Below, one piece after another: positions 1-8,400 of a stretch of DNA of 12,304 nucleotides (within the stretch, counting starts at the first letter, position 1; each line of letters starts with the position of its first letter). The position numbers and the translations under genes are program-made. This DNA is from Chloromonas sp. AAM2 (Eukaryota; Chlorophyta; Chlorophyceae; Chlamydomonadales; Chlamydomonadaceae): positions 1-12,304 of the forward strand of contig QAXH01005321.1 of assembly GCA_004335635.1 (NCBI GenBank). Reading direction: 5' to 3'. The notes beneath the pieces are model-generated. The model worked only from the letters and a program-made list of their open reading frames with translations. It made no database searches and had not been told where the DNA came from.

Positions 1-1050
1 CACATGGGCCGGAGCTGCTGCGGTTACGTCGGTTGGTGGTTGATGGCGAGGAGGTGGTTGAGGCAGTTAAGGTGACCGGGGATGCCAACGTGCCCGCTGG
101 AAAGCCTTCATTCCGCGCAAAGGTAAGGGATTGACTTCCGTGTCGATGATGTCTGAGAGGCAGCGGGTGAACTCCACCCTGACAACCCTAACTCAACATG
201 AACGCAAACCGGCTGTGGATGCCCACACACAGCAGTGGACTGAAACTCATCCTCATAATCATGCATCACATTGGAAGTGCAGGCCTGCAGTACGACCATC
301 AGTCATTCGTATTTCAATCTATCTCATCTTATCTTCAATTGCGACTACAGCTTGCTGTACTGTCCACATTCTCACCGACATGGCCTGAATTGTTCAGTAG
401 GGCCTGTCATAGTTCGCAAATCCCGCAACCGCACCGTTTCCTTTCCACTTGCAGATTGGTCGCAAGCACAAGCAGTCCGCCCACCAGGTGTACCCGGATG
501 AGCTGGGCGTTACTGCCCACTTCAAGGGCCAGGGGCACGTGGCAGGCAAGGGCTACAGCCGCCCCAAGTGGGTGGAGGGCGAGCTGCTTGTCTTCAGCAG
601 CAGCAGCGCTCTCACCAACGGGGCGCAGCTAGGTTTTGTGTGGCATGTGCCTGGGGAGAGGAAGTTCCTCATCCTGTTGAATAAGGTAAGGCATAGGTTG
701 GCGGGAGGATGCATGGCTTTCTGAGAGCAAGGGCTGCTTTTGAATCAGCAATACGTTACGATGTGCCTCTGGGCCACAAGTGTACGTGCTGTTATCTGCT
801 GGATGGCCCCGACTCGTTTGATTTTGTTCGCTGGAACCTCCCGGTTTGCAAGTTTGTGCCCAAGCTTTTACGTATTTCAATCCCTTTCCATCACTTTAGG
901 CGTGGCTTGTCTTGTTGTTGTCATCGTGCACGTCTGTGGACCGCACCCCTCACGTGTTCTGCGCCTGTCCCACCACTGGCTCGTACCTGACCTCGCCATT
1001 GATTGCAGGTGGATCTCATGGCGTGTGCAGAACGGGGTGCGGCAGCGTGA
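1..1050 (+). CDS. EXECUTER-like protein, C-terminal DUF3506/singlet-oxygen-sensor domain (partial, 5' end outside window)
   Basis: I see three exons: <1-122 (reading from base 3), 455-685 and 1009-1050. The introns at 123-454 (gtaagg...ttgcag) and 686-1008 (gtaagg...ttgcag) are both phase 0. Joined they give the last 130 residues and a TGA stop. Diagnostic stretches are VEAVKVTGDANVPAGKPSFRAK (VTGD.NVPAG core), then a GVTAHFKGQGHVA segment, PKWVEGELLVF and GFVWHVPGERKFLILLNK. From memory of the family, this order matches the C-terminal domain of plant EXECUTER1/2. Those are chloroplast proteins that start singlet-oxygen retrograde signalling, and their DUF3506 domain contains an oxidisable tryptophan. 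Two tryptophans are present here, but I cannot say which one corresponds. FBXO31-type F-box proteins carry a related domain with the same TGDPN.PAG core and are the main alternative. The continuous FRAKIGRKHK and KGQG blocks fit EXECUTER better. The final 13-codon exon (VDLMACAERGAAA) is the least certain part, because it has no family match and rests on splice signals and phase alone. Confidence 0.75.
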
Positions 1051-1135
1051 AGCATGGGACTGAGGCCGGAGTGCGCAGATGCACGAAGGCAAGGTCTTTG
1101 ATGCGGTTGAGGCACATGGTTGCAATGAGTTGAAG

Positions 1136-1168
1136 CAGTCAGCAGTGCGCGGCTTGCATGTGGCTCCT
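1136..1168. repeat. Dispersed repeat copy A (partner at 2065-2097)
   Basis: The 33 bases starting CAGTCAGCAGTGCGCGGC match 2065-2097 (CAGTCAGCATTGTGTGGC...) at 29 of 33 positions by eye. Weaker similarity seems to extend about 75 bases upstream, through a CACATGG block and a CGGAGTG block. Both copies share orientation. No encoded protein or terminal structure is visible, so the element type is unknown. Confidence 0.6.
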
Positions 1169-1185
1169 CGAACGCTTTCCTGGAC

Positions 1186-1217
1186 GGCATGGTGCAGCTG
1201 GCATGGTGCAGCTGGCA
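1186..1217. repeat. Short tandem duplication of a 14-base unit
   Basis: GGCATGGTGCAGCT occurs twice head to tail (1186-1199 and 1200-1213), followed by GGCA. It lies in noncoding DNA downstream of the EXECUTER-like stop codon and has no visible function. Confidence 0.85.
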
Positions 1218-2064
1218 ACAAGCCATGCCAGAGTTAAGGACTTCGCTCACAGAAGACGCCTGGTATCAGTGTATCCACTCGTTTGGCTGACGCTTTGGGC
1301 GTTATGTAGCTGTTTCAAGATCAGTGTAGGCACCATTTGTATAGGGGGTGGGGGGCACCAGTGTACAATTTTTATGTTGTGAAGACGGCTATGCTATGGC
1401 ACTTTGGCTGGGTAGTGCACCATGCTACAATCAGCAAGCTAGTGCTGTGATGAGAGTTGCAGTCATAGCCTGCAAAGCCACATTAATCGGTTCTGGGCTG
1501 ACTGTCCTTGGCAGCATGTGTAGCAGCAAACGCATGGCATGGGCGGTGCTCGCTTGACTGGTCCTTGCATCATCCGTTTCCTGAGCTTTTGTGGGGCTTG
1601 GCTTTGGCCACCCGCATTGGGTGTGCTGTGCACAGCATTACGCACTCTGATCAACAAGCCAGGGTTGCTGCGAATGCCCTTGAGCCAGAAAATCAGACGT
1701 TTTTGGCCTTCACACAGAAGAGCAAGAAACGCCAGCAGGCTGAAACCAACCGCATGCTGTGCAGATCCGAATGCCATGTACGTCCGCCTCATTGGAATGA
1801 GACCCGATCGATGTTCAGGTTTTGAATGCCTTCTTTCATCTTGTGCTCAGTAGGATGCGTTTTCAGCAACATTGATCAGGCCAGGTGTATGTTGCTAGGC
1901 AATCCTGCATGAGCACGTGCCTTTTGGGTCAGGCAGGGCTGGCAAAAACATCTTTGCCCGGGCTTCGTACCGCTCACAGCAGGCTTGCCACCGGAGTGGG
2001 GATGCAGGGAGGCAAAGCGTATGCAGAGGTCTTGAAAGCGACACATGGCCGCAACAAATCAAAA

Positions 2065-2097
2065 CAGTCAGCATTGTGTGGCCTGCATGTGGCTCCT
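2065..2097. repeat. Dispersed repeat copy B (partner at 1136-1168)
   Basis: This is the second copy of the 33-base core, in the same orientation and about 930 bases downstream. Similarity appears to begin near 1985, so the full unit may be about 110 bases. Confidence 0.6.
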
Positions 2098-2613
2098 TGC
2101 AAAGAGGTAAAAAGGTCAACTAGCCAATCAGTAGAAGGCCAGGTTTTAACTTTGTCCATGCTGCTCCAGGTGTTTTGCTGTTTAAATGAATGAATGAATG
2201 GCTACGTTGGAGGCACCGGCTCTGCGCCGTGTGCTTGTGTTTGTTCGGTTGGACCGCACACACAATGCACACAAGAACTGACATGCCAAGGACTGCTTCA
2301 GGACTAGGCGTTTATTGCATGGAGTCGCTCGTTCACTGGGGTGCGTTTGTGGTCCCAGCTGTGCTCAGCCCGAATCTTGCCTTTCTGCCAACGTGCAGAC
2401 TTGTTGTCGCTGTGCTTCTAGAAATGAATGCGCTTTTGAACAGGCTCGCAAATATATGGCACAGAACGGCCTGGATTCGTTCTGCACAATTTCAGCAGTG
2501 TAATTGCAGCGTTTCAACTGGCCAATCATGCGACAGGGCCTTGTACAGAATTGCTGGCTACATTTGGATGAACGCAGGAGATGCCGTCTGAGAAGCCAGT
2601 GCTAACCAGTAGT

Positions 2614-2625
2614 AATAAAATGTAA
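2614..2625 (+). terminator. Candidate polyadenylation signal (AATAAA overlapping region with TGTAA)
   Basis: AATAAA at 2614-2619 is followed directly by TGTAA at 2621-2625. TGTAA is the usual chlorophyte poly(A) signal and AATAAA the general eukaryotic one. It lies about 1.56 kb beyond the EXECUTER-like stop codon, which is long for a 3' UTR. Another TGTAA is at 2499-2503. Both motifs can occur by chance, so the assignment to the upstream gene is tentative. Confidence 0.35.
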
Positions 2626-3046
2626 CAGGGCAACACTGCTGTCACAACCCAGCTTGAGCTTCACTATCGTGGCAACCCATCCGAATGGCGTAAAAATTAT
2701 CCGTGTTGCGGATTTGCTAGATGCAATCAGCCTTAAGTGGGTGTCAGCAAAGCCTCAGTAAGTTGGCACACACGAAGGAACCTGGCTGAAAGGCAGGGAA
2801 GCAGAGGTCAAGCTTCAGTTTGTTCCCTTGCGTCAGAATAAACTCGAATAACGCCACAAAACAGTTCCATCAGTGAATACAACAGGCCACACGAACAGTC
2901 ACCACATGAACCTATCAAATTGTCCCAGAACTGGCAAACTTTTTTTTTTGGGGTGAATGGCTGTTTGGCCATGAGCTCCCTCTCATGTGTTAACAAAGTC
3001 TCAAACTGGTCGCAAACTGTGATCATCACTCATTCCAGGAGCGCTC
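2626..3046. other. Intergenic/3' flank between convergent genes, nothing recognised
   Basis: This stretch lies between the possible end of the EXECUTER-like transcript and the PdxT stop codon, so it should include the PdxT 3' UTR (read on the minus strand). I see no coding segment and no minus-strand TGTAA. A ten-base T run occurs at about 2941-2950. Confidence 0.5.
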
Positions 3047-5218
3047 TCAACTTTCTGTCGTCATGTGCTGTTTGCCATAGACAGGCAAATCCAAGGGTCG
3101 GTTGGGCAGTCGTCCAAGGTTGGCACTAGGGTTTGGCGCTTCAGCACTTGGCGCTGGCGCTGCATGTTGCCGCACCATGTCCACAAATAGCTGGTGCCTG
3201 CATGAACGTGCAACACGTATGAGCTCGAACAGCATGGCATGCATGATGGCAGCACGAGTCCTAGCAGGTTTGCTGGGCAACATTTAGAAGTGTTTCCTGC
3301 TGGAGTACAACGTTGCGGATTGTTTCACACCGCACAAAGCCTGAGTAGCTCGGCTACCAGGAGCGTTTAACGCGTTTGCTCTTTTCCAACCGCAGAGTCG
3401 CACACAACGCCAGAGTGGGCCTGGGCCACGAAGGCTCAAGCATCAGCTCACCATCTGGAGTCTGTGGTTAGTTCCGGGTGGAAGGCTGTGGCCAGCAGCA
3501 CTCCCGAGCGCACCGCCACTGTCACACCAGCTCGACCCTGGGCAGCCTGTGGGCAGGCAGCAAGGAAGGGGGAGCACAGCATATCATAAAGGATAAAGCA
3601 TACGAATTACACCATGGAAAACCATGTAATGATGATGATGCCTGCTTGGGGGCTGGAGCATACAGTTGAACCATGACAAGCCATGTGATGATGATCATGA
3701 TGATGATGATGAGGAATAATGAGCATGCAGTGCACGTGGCAGCACAAACATACCAGAGCCAAGATGAGGCTACAGATACAAGCGGTCCAACTTGTTGCAC
3801 AGATGGGAGCACACAACCTACTGAGCGTATCATCATCTGTAATGTTTTGAACGTGATGACTCAGCCGCAGAAAACCTGTTTTGATCAAGTAATCAGCCAC
3901 TTGATGCTTCTACTGGTGACAGAGAGGAGACCCACCTCTTCTTCTGGTGAGAGTGTGTATGTGGCTAACGACTGCACGCCCTGGCCTGACTCGAGCACAG
4001 CAGGCGCCCGGATGAAAACCGCACGAAACGTATCATCCCTGTGCATGCAGCAGAGCACGAGGGTTACTCTGATGCAATTGATTGCTGTCAGTTGTGGCCA
4101 GCAGTACAGCGTCATGCCAGGCCATGCGATTGCTGCAAAACATGGTTAGCCATGTACGGTGTGCTGACATGAGCAACGTATTAACCACCAACACTGGAAC
4201 CAAAACATGTCCTGCGTGAAGAAGCAAACTTATCGCGCTTGCAGCATATTGGAAGGTTTGTATGATGTGCAGCTCGTACTGAGCTTGCTGCAGTTCAGCA
4301 CAAGTGGTGCCGTTCAACAAATGCACCGCACGCCCCGATGCACATGCAGCACATGCAATAGATTTGATTGCTGTCAGCTGCAGTGATACACTAGCCAGGC
4401 CATGGTGCCAGGCCATGATGATGGTGATCATGATGGCGATGGTGGCACGTGCCACCTCCCTCTGGCCTCATCGCCTACGCTCACCCTCCAAACGCTTTCA
4501 ATTCCGCAGGCGCCGGTAGCTGTGTTTCAAAGCTGTTGACCTGCAAGCGGCACGGCGGCATGGCATGCCAGTCATGCGAGTAATGCGGTAATTGTTTGAG
4601 CAGCCCAAGCACGTGCTGTGACAGCATGTGTGTGACCCCATGCCAGCAGCCCTGCAGAGATATCTTCAAATGCCCAGGGTCCGAGTAGAGGTCATGCATG
4701 CATGAGGGAATGAGAGTAGACGTGGAGATTCTCATGCCACATACCTGCGCCCCGAAGAAGTTGCGAGACACCGTAATGTCCAGGCCACCCAACAAAGCTT
4801 GCCCGCCCTCCTTTTGTCCTGCGAGCACCACACACGCATACAATGCGAATCGGTCATTTTCTGCAGATGCTCAGGACCTGGGGTTAGGTAACGACTCATG
4901 GAGTTACGTGCCCTTACCTTCTGCACGCTCGGCCAAGAAGATCATACCAGCGCACGTCCCCCAGATTGGCTTGCCCTCCTTGGCAAACGATCGCAGCTCA
5001 GGAATGAGTCCCCATCGCTCCGCGACGAGGGCCATGGTGGTGCTTTCGCCGCCAGGAATGACCAGACCAGCGACTGTCGCAAGCTCTTCCTTGGTGCGTA
5101 TCTCAACCGCCTGCACACCAGGTACCTTCTGTAGCAGCGCCATGTGCTCGCGAAAGGAGCCTTGCAGGGCCAACACGCCCACCCGAACATGAGGTTGCGA
5201 TGCATCTACCCCTTGCAT
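3047..5218 (-). CDS. PDX2: Pyridoxal 5'-phosphate synthase glutaminase subunit PdxT/PDX2 (six exons, complete)
   Basis: On the minus strand the exons are 5218-4918, 4818-4745, 4540-4485, 4038-3936, 3546-3452 and 3197-3047. All introns are GT-AG and the phases join to 259 codons plus TGA. The enzyme hydrolyses glutamine and passes ammonia to the PDX1 synthase, which makes vitamin B6 from ribose 5-phosphate and glyceraldehyde 3-phosphate. Visible motifs are GVLALQGSF (14-22), GGEST (56-60), the nucleophile elbow WGTCAGM with Cys89, SRNFFG (118-123), VFIRAP (151-156), and AFHPELT with the catalytic His201 and Glu203, followed by DSRWHQLF. The length equals that of plant PDX2 (about 255 residues). 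A Pro/Ala-rich tail of about 40 residues follows the core. No transit peptide is seen, so it is probably cytosolic. The start is the ATG at 5218; an in-frame TGA lies just upstream, and the in-frame GTG at 5224 is not a credible eukaryotic start. A second acceptor (CAG ending at 3538) could shorten exon 5 by three codons. Confidence 0.95.
3597..3713. repeat. Imperfect tandem repeat with GAT/ATG microsatellite in PDX2 intron 4
   Basis: A unit of about 60 bases occurs twice. AGCATACGAATTACACCATG...CCATGTAATGATGATGATG starts near 3597, and AGCATACAGTTGAACCATG...CCATGTGATGATGATCATG starts near 3657. The second copy runs into a TGATGATGATGATG tract ending near 3711. All of it lies in the fourth intron (3935-3547 on the minus strand). 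Confidence 0.7.
4078..4443. repeat. Duplicated intronic segment in PDX2 intron 3, about 285 bases apart, with ATG/GAT tract
   Basis: The block GATTGCTGTCAG...CCAGGCCATG occurs near 4080-4126 and again near 4366-4417, separated by about 285 bases. The second copy is followed by a GATGATGGTGATCATGATGG tract, similar in style to the one in intron 4. The whole span except its edges is noncoding. Confidence 0.55.
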
Positions 5219-5479
5219 TGTCACAATCAGATGTTGTCAATTAATGCCAGCAACAGCAGTTGAGGCAGAGCAGATGTGTACCAGAGTCAAACCTGCTGTG
5301 GACGAGTACGGCGATCAGCACCCGTTTCTCAAAAGCTTTCCAGTTGTCCAGTAATGGCGAAGCCTTGGTGTTGGCGTGCAATGATGAACAGCGTCAGCAT
5401 CAACAAGTTTGCAAGGACCTTATAGCCAGCCGCGTGGCAGTGGAGACGCGCGCGGCGTCCTGAAAATGGTGTAACAGGC
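5219..5479. promoter_or_regulatory. Divergent intergenic region, probable shared promoter of PDX2 and the channel gene
   Basis: Only 261 bases separate the PDX2 ATG (5218, minus) from the channel ATG (5480, plus), so both 5' UTRs and at least the core promoters should lie here, unless an upstream noncoding exon exists. The only TATA-like string is TTATAG/CTATAA at 5419-5424. It reads CTATAAG on the minus strand, about 200 bases before the PDX2 start, and TTATAG on the plus strand, about 56 bases before the channel ATG. No other known element is evident. Confidence 0.5.
5466..5474 (+). other. Candidate two-codon upstream ORF before the channel start
   Basis: ATG GTG TAA at 5466-5474 ends five bases before the channel ATG at 5480. 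Its context, AAAATGG, has A at -3 and G at +4 and is stronger than that of the main ATG. It matters only if transcription starts upstream of 5466, which the sequence does not show. Confidence 0.3.
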
Positions 5480-8400
5480 ATGAATGCAGCCCAGGCACCT
5501 GGGGCTACCGCTGGCGCTGCGGAAGGCACAGCTGCACATGCGGCAGCAGGGCAGCCCTTGGGTATGGAGGCCAAGGCGGAGCCGGAAGTGCAGGCAGGAT
5601 TCAACACGATTGTGGGCTCGTTCTGCCAAGGCGTGACCAGGGTGCTGCACAGAGCCGCGAGGTGGCCAGACTACAAGGTAAGCCAGTAGGACCGGGCATG
5701 CACCAGGACACTGCCATTATGTCAGCCCAATGCAGTGCACCTCCCCTGATGTCAGTCCATGCAGTGCACCTCCCATTTGATGCAATGCACCTCCCATTTG
5801 ATGCAGTGCACCTCCCATGATGTCATGCCTCTCTTTTCACTGACCTGTGGCAGCTGACGTGTGGGGCTTCATAGGAACGTTCAGCACTGCGCATGGTTGT
5901 TACATCGCAACCTTCACAGCACGTGTCATGTCCATTATGCAGGTGGTGCTGGCGCCGTTGACAGATTACTCCCTCCTTGTTTTTAGCAAGGAAAGCAGCA
6001 TTCGTCGTGGCGCGGCATGTCTGGTCACATGGAAGTTGTTCGAATGGTTGACCCTTGCAGCCATCTTGGCCAACTGTGTCACTCTTGCAATGGACAGGTG
6101 CGTGGCACGCCAAACAGCAGGAACTGTAGCATGCGTCATGGCTTTGAGCACATGGTCGAGGATGGGTGTGCATGGGCTGGCGTGCTGGCTACGCGCATGG
6201 TCAGGCATGGGCATGCATGGGCTGGTGCACCGTATACGGGCGCATCATTGGGTATGGACGTGCATGGGCTGGTGCACCGCCTACGGGCGCATTGTCGGGC
6301 ATGGGTGTGCATGGGCTGGTGTGCTGGCTACGGGCGTATGGTAGGCAACGTAGCTATGATGCATGTGCAGGCAGCACAGTGGCCACAAATCTTCCTGCTC
6401 GATCGTCTGTCTGATGGCACTTGCCAACCACTTCACTAACCCCTGCGCGGTGGTGTTGTCACTCTGCAGCAACGCCCCTGGCTTTGATGACAGCGCCGAG
6501 GGCTACAACCTGTGGCTGTGCGACCTGGTGTTCCTGGGCTTCTTCACGGTGGAATTCCTGCTCAAAGTGACCACCATGGGGCTGTGCATGGGCTACAACA
6601 CTTACCTGAGAGACAGTAAGTGCATGCACATACCTTAGGGGTGAACACATCAATGCCTAAGCTGCAGCAAGCGAAGTCAACACATATGCCGCCTGTTGTG
6701 ATTTGCTCTTATACGAGGGGAGCACTAGCACTTGTATGAGATGCTCACCTGCATTGTATCGGATTACCTAGTTTGATAGGCATAAACAGGCTGCAAAGTG
6801 AGCACTTGACGAAAGGCAAGCCAGTGCTCAGTAAGGTTGACACGCTTTTGCAACATCCCCGCTCGTCATGTTTGAACGAAGGAGGAAAACACCTTTGACC
6901 AGCTACAAGGAACATTGGTGGTGTGACATGGTTGTACACAAGAGGCTACTTTGGCACAAACAGGGATTGTGCTGTCAGTGTTTGATCTTGCATGCACAGG
7001 CCTTGGCAGGGGCTTTGTTTGATATCAAGTATTCAAACAGAATGCCAAGAGCGTCGATATAAGGCTGCCACAGGGAACACTGAGGGATCGAGAGACATGG
7101 ACTGACTGTGTTTTTATGACTTGTGTCACTGACGGGTCTCTCGGATGTCTCCGGGCATTCCAGGGGAGCCGCTGTTTTACAGACTCCCGGTAAACTGATT
7201 TCACAGTTTACCGGATGCAATTCTTGGTCCCGCCTGGCAATGTTTGGGCACAAAACCCAGATCCCAGCACTGCTTCAATACTTGTGTCAGTTACATGTGG
7301 GTGTCGTTGCCATTCCTAATGCAGATTGGAACATCCTGGATGCGATTGTCATCTTCACTGGGTACCTCAGCTTCACGACCTTTGGCAAGTGAGTGCGTTG
7401 TTACGTGGGCTTTAGTAGTTCGATAGTGTCTCAGCAGGTGCATCAGATGTGTGAGGCAAATAGGCTGTGGGTTTAACAGGCCAAATTGTTCACTGACAGA
7501 CGATACGTATATCGCCCCAAGTTGTGCATGGGCTGTGTGCACCGTCCGTTAGCTTGTACGCATCGTTTCAAAACAGCAGGCTTTCTTTCATCACTTGCTC
7601 TGCCTGTTCCTCCACCCCGCAGCTTGACCGCCATCCGGGGCTTCCGCGCCCTGCGACCCCTGCGCACCGTCACCCAGATCAAGGCGCTGCGGGACCTAGT
7701 CAGGACCCTCATGAACTCGCTGCCCATGCTCTTGGACGTTTGCATCCTCACGGCGTTCTACCTGGCCATGTTCGGCGCGACAACGCTGCAGCTATTTCAA
7801 GGCGTCTTGCGATTCAGATGCGGGGCGCCGGACTTCTCCGCTGCTGTCACCGACCCATTGACCGGCATCATCACGGTGCGTATCGCGCTTCAAGCGTACA
7901 ACCTGGGCAGCGCAAGCAGCCACTGCTGCTGATCTGTTTTGTTGCGTGGTTGCCAGCAGCTTCGCCTGCCTGGAGATCTGAGCACGGTCTGCCCAGCCCA
8001 ACTCACCGCTCCGGTCACACACACGCGCACTGCCCTTTGCCACCTTGCGCCTCGACCGCCTTCCCCTCCTTGACCGCTCGCAGGGCGTCGGCTACATCGT
8101 CCCTGCAGAGCAGCAGGAGACAGTGTGCAAGGGGCCCCTCTCCTCGGCCCTTACATGGCGAAACACAACCCTGCTGGACGGCTCTACCTCGGGGGACTCC
8201 ATATACACGCCTGACGGGATGGACATCCCCTATGCGGGCTGGGCTTGCCCCTGGGAGCCCTCAGAAGAATACCCTATGGTGTGTGGCAGTAACAGCATCT
8301 TGCATCGGGCTGAACACCGTGGTTTGTGGTTCTAAGCAGGTTGCTGCAGGTTGTGCAGGTCGTTGCATTTTAGTCGTTTGCCGTATCACAAGTTATTTGA

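Larger units (their letters stand above)
1051..2613. other. Long 3' UTR and/or intergenic DNA of the EXECUTER-like gene, no gene recognised
   Basis: About 1.56 kb follow the stop codon. Open frames here are short, overlap on both strands and show no family motif. The longest (2190-2591, plus) reads as an unordered mix of W, C, H and R with no domain. The stretch holds a 14-base tandem duplication at 1186-1213, a short (TGAA)n run near 2184-2198 and two copies of a diverged dispersed repeat. No TGTAA, the usual green algal polyadenylation signal, occurs before 2499, so a long 3' UTR is possible. Confidence 0.5.

Noticed and set aside
2190..2591. Hypothetical protein gene of 133 codons downstream of the EXECUTER-like gene
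   Set aside because: It has no motif and no codon bias like the real exons here, overlapping frames are equally open, and it contains a TGTAA signal.
5222..5224. GTG at 5224 as the PDX2 start
   Set aside because: In a nuclear gene the ATG two codons later (5218) is the natural start. It has A at -3, and an in-frame stop lies just upstream of the GTG.
5847..6344. Plus-strand 165-codon open frame as a separate small gene
   Set aside because: Its middle is channel exon 2, its start is intron 1, and its end is the 47-base minisatellite.
6164..6350. CRISPR-like array
   Set aside because: The units are contiguous diverged tandem copies without unique spacers, in an intron of a eukaryotic gene. 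The same applies to 12193-12304.
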